From: DASPJQ01 sp035299065
GTDB taxonomy: Bacteria; Bacteroidota; Bacteroidia; Flavobacteriales_D; UBA2798
NCBI GenBank assembly: GCA_035299065.1
Contig: DATGXI010000098.1
Coordinates: 1 to 28,629, forward strand
DNA length: 28,629 nt
Direction of reading: 5' to 3'
Shown: positions 1 through 9,800 of the stretch, piece by piece
Layout: each line of letters starts with the position of its first letter
Position numbering within the stretch: the stretch's first letter is position 1
The notes under the pieces: model-generated
What the model was told of the DNA's origin: nothing
Database searches by the model: none
Seen by the model: the letters and a program-made list of their open reading frames with translations, nothing else
Translations under genes and position numbers: made by a program

Positions 1-1
1 T

Positions 2-322
2 GAATTGAACCGATTTTTGAATAAGGAACTGGACAACGAAACCAACGAATTTGAATTAACCGTTTCGTCACCAGGCCTTGAAAAACCGTTTAAAGTATAC
101 AAGCAATATCAAAAAAACCTCGATCGCCAGGTAAAAGTGCGTACGGTTGAAGGAAAAGAGTACACGGCAAAATTAAAAGGCGTAACCGAACAGGGAATAT
201 CGTTGTTTACAAAAGTGAAAGAAGTTCCCGAAGGAAAAACACGAAAGGAATGGGTGGACAAAAACATTGATTTGCCCTTTGAACAAATAAAAGAAACAAA
301 AGTTATAATAACCTTTAAGTAA
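2..322 (+). CDS. rimP: Ribosome maturation factor RimP, C-terminal part (5' truncated by window)
   Basis: RimP helps assemble the 30S ribosomal subunit. About 106 codons are visible. The reading frame is open to the window edge (Glu then Leu come before the TTG at 5), so the TTG is not a start and the N-terminal part lies outside. The visible motif VSSPGLEKPF is the hallmark of the end of the RimP N-terminal domain. It is followed by a C-terminal SH3-like segment (VKVRTVEGKEYTAKLKGV, GISLF). The position directly before nusA and infB is the classic rimP-nusA-infB operon order and supports the call. The stop is 22 nt before the nusA ATG. Family assignment rests on motif recognition plus synteny. 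Confidence 0.93.
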   Translation, partial: ELNRFLNKELDNETNEFELTVSSPGLEKPFKVYKQYQKNLDRQVKVRTVEGKEYTAKLKGVTEQGISLFTKVKEVPEGKTRKEWVDKNIDLPFEQIKETKVIITFK

Positions 323-344
323 TAATAAACAAAAAAAAGAGGCC

Positions 345-1580
345 ATGAGCACACTTAAACTGATTGAGTCGTTTGCGGAATTCAAAGAATTCAAGAACAT
401 TGATCGCGTAACCATGATGAGCATCATTGAAGATGTTTTCAGGAGTTTGTTGCGTAAAAAATACGGAACTGACGAGCACGTTGATATTATTTTGAATCCT
501 GAAAAAGGGGATTTGGAGATATGGATCAACCGCGAAATTGTGCGTGATGAAGAGGTGGAAAACGAAGCAACAGAAATTGGTATAACAGCAGCAAAAAAAA
601 TTGAGCCTGACTTTGAGATTGGCGAAGAGGTGTCAGAGCAATTGTATATTGAGGATTTTGGTCGCAGGAATATTCTTGCCTTGCGTCAAAACCTTGTATC
701 ACGTGTACTTGATCTTGAAAAGGACAGTGTTTACAAAAAATATAAAGAGCGTATTGGCGAAATCATTACCGGTGAAGTTTACCAGGTTTGGAAAAAAGAA
801 ATTCTTGTACTGGATGATGAAGGCAATGAATTGATCATGCCAAAATCAGAACAAATTCCAAGTGATTATTTCAAAAAAGGAGATTCATTGCGTGCAGCCG
901 TAATCAAGGTTGAAATGCGTAACGGTAGCCCGGTAGTTATTTTATCACGTACATCATCTGTATTCCTTGAGCGCTTATTTGAATTGGAAGTTCCTGAGGT
1001 ATTTGACGGTTTAATTACCATTAAAAAAATTGTGCGTGAACCAGGTGAGCGTGCTAAAGTTGCAGTTGAATCGTATGATGACCGCATTGACCCTGTAGGT
1101 GCCTGTGTAGGTATGAAAGGTTCACGTATTCACGGTATTGTACGCGAATTGCGCAATGAAAACATTGACGTAATCAACTTTACAAGCAATCCTACATTGT
1201 TTATTCAGCGTGCCTTAAGCCCTGCAAAAATCACCTCTATTAACCTTGACGATGAAACCAAGCGTGCTGAAGTGTATTTGAAGGCCGACCAGGTTTCACT
1301 GGCCATTGGTAAAGGTGGGTTTAACATCAAACTTGCCGGCCGCTTAACCGGTTATGAACTGGACGTGTACCGTGAAGAAGACAACAACATGGACGATGTT
1401 GACCTGGAAGAATTTGGCGATGAAATTGAAAGCTGGATAATTGATGAGTTAAAGGCAATTGGTTGTGATACTGCCCGCAGTGTTATTGACTTAAGTGTTG
1501 GCGAACTTGTAAAACGCACCAAGCTGGAAGAAGACACAGTGAAGGAAGTAATGAGCATTTTGAGGTCTGAATTTGAATAA
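345..1580 (+). CDS. nusA: Transcription termination/antitermination factor NusA
   Basis: NusA binds RNA polymerase and nascent RNA to modulate pausing, termination and antitermination. The 411-residue protein shows an N-terminal polymerase-binding region (about 1-125), an S1 RNA-binding domain (about 137-201), a first KH domain with GMKGSRI (256-262), a second KH domain with GKGGFN (322-327), and a C-terminal helix-hairpin-helix-like stretch (about 370-411). It lacks the long acidic-repeat extension of the E. coli protein, as is usual outside Proteobacteria. The ATG at 345 follows a purine-rich AGAGG at 338-342. It lies between rimP and infB in the conserved operon. Confidence 0.97.
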   Translation: MSTLKLIESFAEFKEFKNIDRVTMMSIIEDVFRSLLRKKYGTDEHVDIILNPEKGDLEIWINREIVRDEEVENEATEIGITAAKKIEPDFEIGEEVSEQLYIEDFGRRNILALRQNLVSRVLDLEKDSVYKKYKERIGEIITGEVYQVWKKEILVLDDEGNELIMPKSEQIPSDYFKKGDSLRAAVIKVEMRNGSPVVILSRTSSVFLERLFELEVPEVFDGLITIKKIVREPGERAKVAVESYDDRIDPVGACVGMKGSRIHGIVRELRNENIDVINFTSNPTLFIQRALSPAKITSINLDDETKRAEVYLKADQVSLAIGKGGFNIKLAGRLTGYELDVYREEDNNMDDVDLEEFGDEIESWIIDELKAIGCDTARSVIDLSVGELVKRTKLEEDTVKEVMSILRSEFE

Positions 1581-1699
1581 GATTTGAGCCCTGGTTATGG
1601 CTGGGGAATGTTGATATGTTTGGTGGCAAAAAGGCATTTGCTACCGCATTATAAATGAATTTTTTATATAATTATACATAGTTTTTTAGGAGACAATAC

Positions 1700-4483
1700 A
1701 TGGCAGAAGCTAAGGCCACACGATTAAACAAGGTTGCACGTGAATTGAACGTGGGTATAAATACTATTGTTGATTTTTTGCACTCAAAAGGTGTGAAAAT
1801 TGATGCTAGTCCCAATTCAAAAGTGGATGATGAGGTTTACCAAATCCTCCTTTCCGAATTTCAAACAGAAAAATCGGATAAGGAGAAGTCGCGTTCGGCA
1901 ATTAGTGCCCGCGAAAAACGCGAAACGGTTACGCTTGACCAGGCAAAAGTAAAGCAGGTTGAGAAAGAAGAGGAGGAGGAAGAAATTGTAATCAAAGGTC
2001 ATCAGCCTGTAAAACCACCTGAAACAATTAAAACCAAAGTTGAAGCCGATGTGAAGCTGTCAGTTATTGGTAAAATTGATTTAAGTACAACTACCGGTAA
2101 AAAAACCAAGAAAACCGTAGAAAAACCGGTTGAGAAAAAAGCACCGGTAAAAGTTAAGAAAGAAGAAGAGAAAGTTGAAAAGCCTGTTGAACCGGTTAAG
2201 GAGGAAGTAACACCTGTTGAGGAAGTAAATCCTGATGAACCGGTAGAAACCATAAAAGCTGACGTAGAAAAACTTTCAGGTCCTAAAGTAATGGGTAAAA
2301 TTGATTTACCTGTTTCAAAGGATCGAAAGTCATTGCAACGCGAGTTGCGTGAATACGGTGAAGACCTTAAGAAAAAACGCAAGCGTAAGCGCATCAATAA
2401 AGTTGATGTTGAAAAAACCGCTGCAAATTTCCAGGATAAACCTAAAACATTTACAAAACCAGGTACCAGCACAGGTACTGGTGGCGGTGGTCACAGTCGC
2501 CCGGGTGGTGGCGGAGGCGGATTTAAAAATAAATTCCAAAAAGGTGGTCAAAAACCACGTGAAGCAAAACCTGAACTTTCGGAAGAAGATATTAAGAAGG
2601 AAATTAAAGAAACACTTGCACGCTTAAGTGAGCAGGGTAAAAAATCAGTTTCCTCTAAATTCAGGCGTGAAAAACGTCAAAACATCAGCGAAAAACGCGC
2701 TGAAGAATTGGCTCGCGAAGAAGAAGAAAAGAAAATATTAAAACTTACTGAATTTGTAACAGTAAGCGATTTGGCAAAAATGATGGACTTAGGCGTGAAC
2801 CAGGTTATTGGTGCATGTATGAGCCTTGGAATTTTTGCATCCATCAACCAACGCATCGATGCCGAAACAATTGCACTTATTGCCGAAGAGTTCGGTTATA
2901 CAGTTGAGTTTGTTACAGCCGATATACAGGAAACCATCAATGAAGACGATATTGATGATCCTGCTGATTTAATTACACGTCCGCCAATTGTTACCGTAAT
3001 GGGTCACGTTGACCACGGTAAAACATCATTGCTTGACTACATTCGTAAAGCAAATGTAATTGCTGGTGAGGCGGGTGGAATTACCCAGCACATTGGTGCA
3101 TATTCAGTAAAGCTGGATAATGGAAGAAAAATTACTTTCCTTGATACGCCAGGTCACGAGGCGTTTACCGCCATGCGTGCACGTGGTGCCAAGGTAACCG
3201 ACATTGCAATTATTGTAATTGCTGCTGATGATAGCGTGAAACCGCAAACGGTTGAAGCCATCAATCACGCACGTGCTGCAAACGTTCCAATGATTTTTGC
3301 TTTCAACAAAATTGATAAACCCGATGCCAAACCTGAGAAAATCCGCCAGGATTTATCAAACATGGATATATTGGTTGAAGAGTGGGGTGGTAAATTCCAA
3401 ACCCAGGAAATTTCAGCTAAAAAAGGGTTGAATATTAAAGAACTATTAGAAAAAGTTTGTTTAGAGGCCGATGTAATGGACCTTAAAGCAAACCCAAATA
3501 AAAATGCTGTGGGTACAGTGGTTGAAGCCATGCTTGATAAGGGCCGCGGCTACGTTGCCACCATACTTGTTTCGGCTGGTACATTGCGCAAAGGTGATGT
3601 ATTACTTTCAGGATGCCATTACGGTAAAATCAAAGCCATGTTTAATGAGCGTGGACAGGAAATTACCGAAGCAGGCCCGTCATCACCGGTTTCAATTCTT
3701 GGTTTACAAGGTGCGCCTAACGCAGGTGACCAGTTCAACGTGATGAGCGATGAGCGCGAAGCAAAAGAAATTGCTACCAAACGTATGCAGTTATTGCGTG
3801 AGCAAGGTATGCGTACACATAAACACATTACACTTGATGAAATTGGAAGGCGTTTGGCTATTGGTGACTTTAAAGAACTTAATTTGATTGTGAAAGGTGA
3901 CGTGGATGGTTCAGTTGAGGCATTAAGTGATTCATTGCAAAAATTGTCAACCGATAAAGTGGCCATTAAAATTGTTCACAAAGGTGTAGGTGCTATTACC
4001 GAGGGTGACGTGTTATTGGCTTCGGCTTCCAACGCCATCATTGTAGGTTTCCAGGTACGTCCATCGGTTAATGCGCGTAAATTGGCCGAGACAGAAGAAA
4101 TTGATATTCGTTCATACTCGATTATTTACAAAGCCATTGAGGAAATCAAAGATGCCATGGCCGGTATGTTGTCCTTTGAAACACAGGAAAAAATATTGGG
4201 TGTTGCCGAAATTCGTGCGGTATTCAAGATTTCAAAAACAGGAAACATTGCAGGTTGTTATGTGCAGGATGGTAAAATTGCCCGTAATGCTTTTGTGCGC
4301 CTGATACGCGATGGAATTGTATTACACAGCGGTAAATTGGCTACGTTAAAAGTAGTAAAAGACGATGTGAAAGAAGTGCTTGCAGGACATGAATGTGGTA
4401 TGAACATTGACAAGTTTAACGATATTAAAGAAGGTGACTTGATTGAATGTTATGACGAAGTGCAGGTTAAACAAACACTTTAA
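1700..4483 (+). CDS. infB: Translation initiation factor IF-2
   Basis: IF-2 is the GTPase that brings initiator fMet-tRNA to the 30S subunit and promotes 50S joining. The 927-residue protein starts with an IF2_N-type helical module (about 1-52). A long Lys/Glu/Pro-rich linker follows, with two copies of GKIDL (124-128 and 199-203) and a Gly-rich patch (about 255-275). A second IF2_N module lies at about 345-405. The G domain has GHVDHGKT (435-442), DTPGHE (482-487) and NKID (536-539), followed by beta-barrel and C-terminal fMet-tRNA-binding domains. The ATG at 1700 has an AGGAG site at 1688-1692. It is 119 nt after nusA and is closed by a strong terminator. Confidence 0.98.
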   Translation: MAEAKATRLNKVARELNVGINTIVDFLHSKGVKIDASPNSKVDDEVYQILLSEFQTEKSDKEKSRSAISAREKRETVTLDQAKVKQVEKEEEEEEIVIKGHQPVKPPETIKTKVEADVKLSVIGKIDLSTTTGKKTKKTVEKPVEKKAPVKVKKEEEKVEKPVEPVKEEVTPVEEVNPDEPVETIKADVEKLSGPKVMGKIDLPVSKDRKSLQRELREYGEDLKKKRKRKRINKVDVEKTAANFQDKPKTFTKPGTSTGTGGGGHSRPGGGGGGFKNKFQKGGQKPREAKPELSEEDIKKEIKETLARLSEQGKKSVSSKFRREKRQNISEKRAEELAREEEEKKILKLTEFVTVSDLAKMMDLGVNQVIGACMSLGIFASINQRIDAETIALIAEEFGYTVEFVTADIQETINEDDIDDPADLITRPPIVTVMGHVDHGKTSLLDYIRKANVIAGEAGGITQHIGAYSVKLDNGRKITFLDTPGHEAFTAMRARGAKVTDIAIIVIAADDSVKPQTVEAINHARAANVPMIFAFNKIDKPDAKPEKIRQDLSNMDILVEEWGGKFQTQEISAKKGLNIKELLEKVCLEADVMDLKANPNKNAVGTVVEAMLDKGRGYVATILVSAGTLRKGDVLLSGCHYGKIKAMFNERGQEITEAGPSSPVSILGLQGAPNAGDQFNVMSDEREAKEIATKRMQLLREQGMRTHKHITLDEIGRRLAIGDFKELNLIVKGDVDGSVEALSDSLQKLSTDKVAIKIVHKGVGAITEGDVLLASASNAIIVGFQVRPSVNARKLAETEEIDIRSYSIIYKAIEEIKDAMAGMLSFETQEKILGVAEIRAVFKISKTGNIAGCYVQDGKIARNAFVRLIRDGIVLHSGKLATLKVVKDDVKEVLAGHECGMNIDKFNDIKEGDLIECYDEVQVKQTL

Positions 4484-4520
4484 GCAATTTCAAACAGAGA
4501 AATTTCAAATAAAGAAATAT

Positions 4521-4551
4521 AAAGACCGGTACTTGTGCCGGTCTTTTTTTT
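4521..4551 (+). terminator. Rho-independent terminator after infB
   Basis: A 9-bp stem AAAGACCGG (4521-4529) pairs with CCGGTCTTT (4538-4546) around an 8-nt loop and runs into an uninterrupted T tract ending at 4551. It closes the rimP-nusA-infB operon 38 nt after the infB stop and separates it from the acetyltransferase gene. Confidence 0.9.
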
Positions 4552-4565
4552 GAAATAATAAATTT

Positions 4566-5174
4566 ATGATACGATTGATTGAGCCGCGCGATGCCGAAGC
4601 CTGTTTTGAAATTTATCGCCCATACGTTGAAAAAACCCTTATTTCATTTGAATACGAGGCGCCTTCCGTTGAGGAATGGATGAAACGTGTTGAAACCAAT
4701 TCAAAAGAATATCCGTGGCTGGTGTGTGAATACAAAGGTGAAGTCATTGGTTATGCCTATGGCAGCAAACACCGTTATCGCACAGCTTATTCCTGGTCGG
4801 CCGAATCAACAATTTATTTAAAGGAGAATTTCCATACGAAAGGAATTGGTAAAATACTTTACACAACATTATTTGAGTTAATGAAATTGCAGGGCTATGT
4901 AAATGTTTTTGCGGGAGTGGCAATGCCCAATGAAAAAAGCGAAAATTTTCATAAGGATTGCGGATTTTATGAAATAGGCATTTTCAAAAAAATAGGATAT
5001 AAATTTGGTGCCTGGCACGATACCAAATGGTTTGAATTGAATATAAACGAGCATGCAACTGTTCCTGCGGTAATTAAACAAACAAAAGAAATGAAAGATT
5101 CACCTTCGTTTAAGCTGGTATTGGAAATAGCAAATACAAACGCCAACAAAACCTTGCTGGCCATGCAGCTATAG
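4566..5174 (+). CDS. GNAT family N-acetyltransferase, phosphinothricin acetyltransferase/MnaT-like
   Basis: This is a predicted cytoplasmic enzyme that moves an acetyl group from acetyl-CoA to a small amine or amino-acid-like substrate. The 202 residues begin with a typical MIRLIEPRDAEA start. The acetyl-CoA-binding motif A is around TKGIGK (91-96), with NEKSENFHKDCGF (122-134) and GYKFGAWHDTKWFEL (144-158) further on, the latter typical of the Bar/Pat/YncA subgroup. About 30 C-terminal residues extend past the usual domain end. The ATG at 4566 sits only 14 nt after the terminator T tract and I saw no clear promoter, so how it is transcribed is uncertain. The subgroup is fairly sure; the substrate is not. 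Confidence 0.88.
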   Translation: MIRLIEPRDAEACFEIYRPYVEKTLISFEYEAPSVEEWMKRVETNSKEYPWLVCEYKGEVIGYAYGSKHRYRTAYSWSAESTIYLKENFHTKGIGKILYTTLFELMKLQGYVNVFAGVAMPNEKSENFHKDCGFYEIGIFKKIGYKFGAWHDTKWFELNINEHATVPAVIKQTKEMKDSPSFKLVLEIANTNANKTLLAMQL

Positions 5175-5265
5175 GGAAAAATAAAATTCCTTCGTTCCCT
5201 TCTTGTTAACAGGTGGCTTTATATGCCAGAACACAACCTTGTTTCGCAAACATCGTCTGTATACC

Positions 5266-6786
5266 ATGCAAGGTGTTGCAGCAACCACATTACTCCTTAC
5301 AATTGTCTTTAGCGGTTTTTCTGCACAGGGGCAATCTGATCCATGTCCTCCTGTTATTGCATACGGTGACACCGCCTTATGTGTACCAGGGCCAGTGCAA
5401 CTTAACGCCAGCCCGGGTTTTACCAATTATCATTGGTCTCCCGCAATCGGACTAAGTGATACAACCATACAAAATCCTGTGGCCACTTTTTCAGGTGTAA
5501 TTACCTATGTTGTTACAGCTACTGGTTTTGGTCCAAACCTGATGGCAAATCCTGATTTTTCATTGGGAAATGTGGGGTTTACCAGTGGACTTACGTATTC
5601 AACCGTTTATACACCGGGTAATTATTATGTAGCACCACTTTTTTTCACGTACTCGTGGCCTGAAATGATTGATCACACCCCCACAAGTGACGGCTTTATG
5701 ATGGCTGTTGACGGGTCGCTATCTGAAAAAATGTTGTACCAGCAAACAATTGCTGTAGATCCCGGAACCGATTACAATTTTGAATTTTGGTGCACGCGTG
5801 CCGATGTTCACCAGCCTATTTTTGAAATTCATTTCGTTGGTGATGTTACTGGCGATGTTATTATGGCCACTACGCCAGGCATACCCTATGCACCGGCACC
5901 CTTATGGGAATGGGATGCTTATGGAGTTCCTTCATGGAATTCCGGACCAAATTCCAGTGTAACAATACATATTAGAAACCTTGAATTGGATTATGTAGGC
6001 AATGATTTTGCCCTTGATGATTTTTCGTTCCGCACTACGTGTACTGTTTCCGATTCGGTTACAATTTTAGTGGGCAACATTGCAGCTAACATAACAGGCC
6101 CACTTAATATTTGCGAAGGACAAGCGGCTACTCTAACAGCAAATGGTGGGCAGTTGGTTAACTGGTCAACCGGTGAAACAACACCATCACTTTTAATTTC
6201 ACCGGTAACAGTCACAACGTATACCGCCATTGTGAGTGACACAACCGGTTGTGCCGATACGGTTTCGCACACGGTAGCTGTTTTTCCGTTTTTGAACGCT
6301 GGCGTAACAAGTGATTCAGTAATATGCCTTGGTGAACCGGGCACACTTACTGCACAAGGCGGCACAATGTTTAGCTGGAGCACAGGTGAAACAGGTGAAA
6401 CGGTTAGTGTTACGCCAACTACACCCACCACATACACAGTCATTGTTAGCGATGCAGGCAAATGTGCCGATACGGCAGCCTATGAGGTAATTCCTGTTGA
6501 CTGCAGTATTATTCTTGAGATGCCTAATATTTTTACTCCAAATGCTGATGGTTTGAATGATAACTTTGTTCCAATTAAAATGAATAATATAGTTCGCGCA
6601 ACCCTTTTTATTTTTAACCGCTGGGGCCAATTGATGCATGAAACAACAGATTTGTTAAAGGGTTGGAATGGAAAATTTAAAGAAGATAATTGCTCAGATG
6701 GTGTTTATTACTGGGTTGTTGAATATACCGACATACAAGAGACTCAAAAAGAAATAAAAGGATTTTTGAGCCTTGTTAGAAATTAA
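5266..6786 (+). CDS. Secreted adhesin-like protein with T9SS type B (CHU_C/gliding motility-associated) sorting domain
   Basis: This is a predicted extracellular or surface protein exported by Sec and then T9SS. From the ATG at 5266 it is 506 residues, beginning with a hydrophobic signal-like segment (GVAATTLLLTIVFSGFSA). That start has no positive N-region. The TTG at 5239 in the same frame would add LFRKHRLYT and make a better signal peptide, so the true start may be 5239. After the signal come an Ig/PKD-like module, a jelly-roll-like segment resembling carbohydrate-binding domains (roughly 85-265), and two similar Ig-like repeats with WSTGET and a cysteine pair. The C-terminal 90 residues hold FTPNADGLNDNF and IFNRWGQ, the type B sorting signature. 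The ligand is unknown. Confidence 0.88.
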   Translation: MQGVAATTLLLTIVFSGFSAQGQSDPCPPVIAYGDTALCVPGPVQLNASPGFTNYHWSPAIGLSDTTIQNPVATFSGVITYVVTATGFGPNLMANPDFSLGNVGFTSGLTYSTVYTPGNYYVAPLFFTYSWPEMIDHTPTSDGFMMAVDGSLSEKMLYQQTIAVDPGTDYNFEFWCTRADVHQPIFEIHFVGDVTGDVIMATTPGIPYAPAPLWEWDAYGVPSWNSGPNSSVTIHIRNLELDYVGNDFALDDFSFRTTCTVSDSVTILVGNIAANITGPLNICEGQAATLTANGGQLVNWSTGETTPSLLISPVTVTTYTAIVSDTTGCADTVSHTVAVFPFLNAGVTSDSVICLGEPGTLTAQGGTMFSWSTGETGETVSVTPTTPTTYTVIVSDAGKCADTAAYEVIPVDCSIILEMPNIFTPNADGLNDNFVPIKMNNIVRATLFIFNRWGQLMHETTDLLKGWNGKFKEDNCSDGVYYWVVEYTDIQETQKEIKGFLSLVRN

Positions 6787-6807
6787 CAGCGGCATTTTAA
6801 GTTCAAC

Positions 6808-6843
6808 AAAAAACCCTGACCTTTTTCAAGACCAGGGTTTTTT
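6808..6843. terminator. Bidirectional terminator between convergent secreted-protein genes
   Basis: An 11-bp inverted repeat, AAAAAACCCTG (6808-6818) and CAGGGTTTTTT (6833-6843), gives a hairpin with a T tract on either strand. It lies between the stop of the type B protein (+) and the stop of the M14 peptidase (-), so it can serve both genes. Confidence 0.85.
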
Positions 6844-6860
6844 CTTCCTCCCCACTTCAC

Positions 6861-9800
6861 TTATCGAACAATGAGTTTATTTGTTTTTATGTGTCCTTTT
6901 GTTTTTACCTGTACAAAATAAATTCCTTTATGCAGTTCCTCTAAGTTTATTGTTTTGCGTTGTGTTGAACAATTTTCGCTCATGATAACTTTTCCAATGG
7001 CATCAATTAAAGTTAATTGGTAGGCGCCATTAAAATTTGTTTCAATCGTAACCGTTGTTTGAGCGGGGTTTGGAAAAAGATTAAATGCAGGGGCGGCTAC
7101 ATCATGTATTCCAACTCCTGTAAGGGTAATTGCGTTTGAGGTGTCACTTGCGCACCCGTTGCCATCGGTAACAATTACATAATAGGTCCCATCTGCGGTT
7201 GGTGTAAATGTTGTGCCGGTTGCCCCGCTTACAGGTGATCCGTTCATGAACCATTGGTTTCCACTTGAAGCAGTTGATACAAGATCGGCACCGCTTTGTG
7301 AAATTGCAGGTGTTGTAGGCAGGGGAAATACAGTCATTGAAACAGATGCCGAAGTGTCATCACCATCTGAGCTGCATGTATCGCTTGAAATAAGAATGCA
7401 AGTAACGGTATCGCCATTAGCAAGGCTGCTTGTTGTAAATGTAGGTGAGTTGGTTCCGCCATTTACCCCGGTTACCTGCCATTGGTAGGTAGGTGTTGAT
7501 CCGCCATTAACCGGTGTAGCGGTAAACGTTACGCTTGTGCCTTCGCAAATACTGTTGTCACTAACCATAATGCTTACACTTGCGGCAGCTGATGAACCTG
7601 TTACCACGGCACTAACCGGTGTGCGTGCACTTGAGCAATTGCTGTTGATTTCCCAGTCATAGAAATAGTAATAATACCCGCTTAATCCCGCACTATTGCC
7701 GGTTATTGATACTGTTCCTGCAATGGTGTAGGGATAAACAGCGCTTGCATTGTTGCGCCATAAATTACAGGTTGCACCACCAGCAGTTCCCAGTTGCAAG
7801 TTGGTTCCCACCGGCACATTAAAATTTAAAGTCACCGTATTTAGTCCTATTACAAGGCTGGGTGTTGTTACCGATTGTAAAACGGTTCCTGCACTGTTGC
7901 GCAATTGAATGGTGCGTGCACCAGTGGTGTTTGCATATACTTTTACTGAAACCAGTGTGAACGGTTGTGTGGCAGTAAATTCAAGGTAATGGTAAGTAGC
8001 ACCTGTAAAATATCCACCACCACCGGCATTGGTTGTTTTACCAACGTATTGCGGCCCCGTTGTGCTTGTGCTTTCCACGTAATATGTAGTGGTTGATGAA
8101 ATAACCGGTGTGGTATAGGTTGTGCCTGTATTTACCAGTGTTCCTCCAGTGGGTGCATCATACCAGTTAAGTGTTCCGCTTCCACTGGCGCTTAAGTTTA
8201 AGCTTGCCGGTGTACATCCGGTAGCGGTATCGTTCACGGTTGTTGGAGCAGGTGAAACCGTTACCGTCACATAGTTTAATTTTATTTCTGAGTCGGTGCC
8301 CATACAATTGGTTGAAGTAAGAGTAACTGTATACGTCCCGCTTGTTACGTAGGTATGACTTGGGTTTTGCAAGGTTGAATTTCCACCGTCACCAAAATCC
8401 CACGACCATGCCGTTGCACTACCGGTTAAATCGCTAAAATCAATAGTGCCTGTACAACCAACCGGTGTTGATGCGTTAAAATTAGCTGTGGGCAATGCAG
8501 GTGCAAGCGCAATATTTTGTGTCACAGTTGATGTATACGATGAAACATTTACTCCCGTAATTGTTTGCGATACGTAACCTGGAGCACTGTATGTTACATT
8601 ATATGTTCCGGGTTCAATTACGCGGTGGTAATTTCCAACGGGAAGAGAACTGTACACGTGGGATGAATCATAATCATGTCCTGTAATAAATACTTTTGCC
8701 TGTATGGGTTGTCCTGTACAATTGTCGGTCACAATTCCGCGGATGCCATATAAACTTGCTTCCATGTAATTAATCAGGCTTCGTAAATTGTAGTTGTAAT
8801 GGTTGATTAATTGTGCATCAGGAATTAGTTTGGTTGTTGAAAGTTCTACAGTTACTTCTTTACACTTGTGCCACCATTGCATGTAGTCTTGTCTTCCACC
8901 GTCTACCTCATACCAGTCAAATCCATTGGTAACACCGGGTATTGAACCGCTGTATAAATCTTCCATATAAGGGCCAGGACTGTCAAATTGTGCGGTGTCG
9001 GCCCATTTTTGGCATTGATAAACCCACCAGGTTTCATCAGGATGTGTATTGTTCCAGGTGTCCCATGGAAAATTAACCACTTCGGCACCACCATGAAAAT
9101 TTGCTGACATCACAAAATCGTGTGCATCGGCAAAATCCATAAAAATTTGTGTTTCGGGTTGATATGCTTCTCCATCGGGATGCAGGCCATCCTCCGGATC
9201 GGGAAAATTCCTGTTTAAATCAATACCATTGGCATTGTAACGTATAGCACCGGCAGTTGTCATGTCGCCACCGTCATATGTTCCATCAGGATTTGCCAAA
9301 GGGTTGATCCATATTTCCATGTTATTTACGAGGTTGGTAACGCGCGTATCGGTACCGTAATTGGTAAGTAAATGATCAATTAAACTAAGCATCATGGGGT
9401 AACCGGCAGCTTCGTCACCATGCATGGTTGACGTATATAAAAATTCAGGTTCGTTTTCATCAACGCCAGGATTATCACTAATGCGTATGGCAAGTATTTT
9501 GTGTCCGCTTGGCAAGGTTCCCAGGTCATGGTAAGTACATAAAGTTGGATAATCAATAGCAAATTGTTGCATCATGGCAACATAGGCAGGATAGGTTGGG
9601 TAAGCACCTACGGCAGCGCGCAAGGTTTTAATATTGGGTTCCTTTACCATAATAACATTTGCATTTTCGTTAGGCCTTGGTAAAATGGTATATGGATAAT
9701 TGAATTTGGTTAGAAAATTCAGGAACTCTTTTTTATTGGCGTAGGCTTCAACCGTGGTTCCTCCTTTATAGGAGTGGTCAATCGAAATTATTTTGGTGAG

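Noticed and set aside
5..7. TTG at 5 as the rimP start
   Set aside because: The frame is open to the window edge and the conserved N-terminal domain is missing, so the real start lies upstream.
1587..1610. Possible terminator between nusA and infB
   Set aside because: The pairing around AGCCCTGG is weak and no T tract follows, which fits an operon read through to infB.
2002..2472. Long minus-strand open frame opposite infB (156 codons)
   Set aside because: It is a shadow of the Lys/Glu/Pro-rich infB linker; its Ser/Thr/Phe-rich translation reflects the complementary codons and has no start signal or domain.
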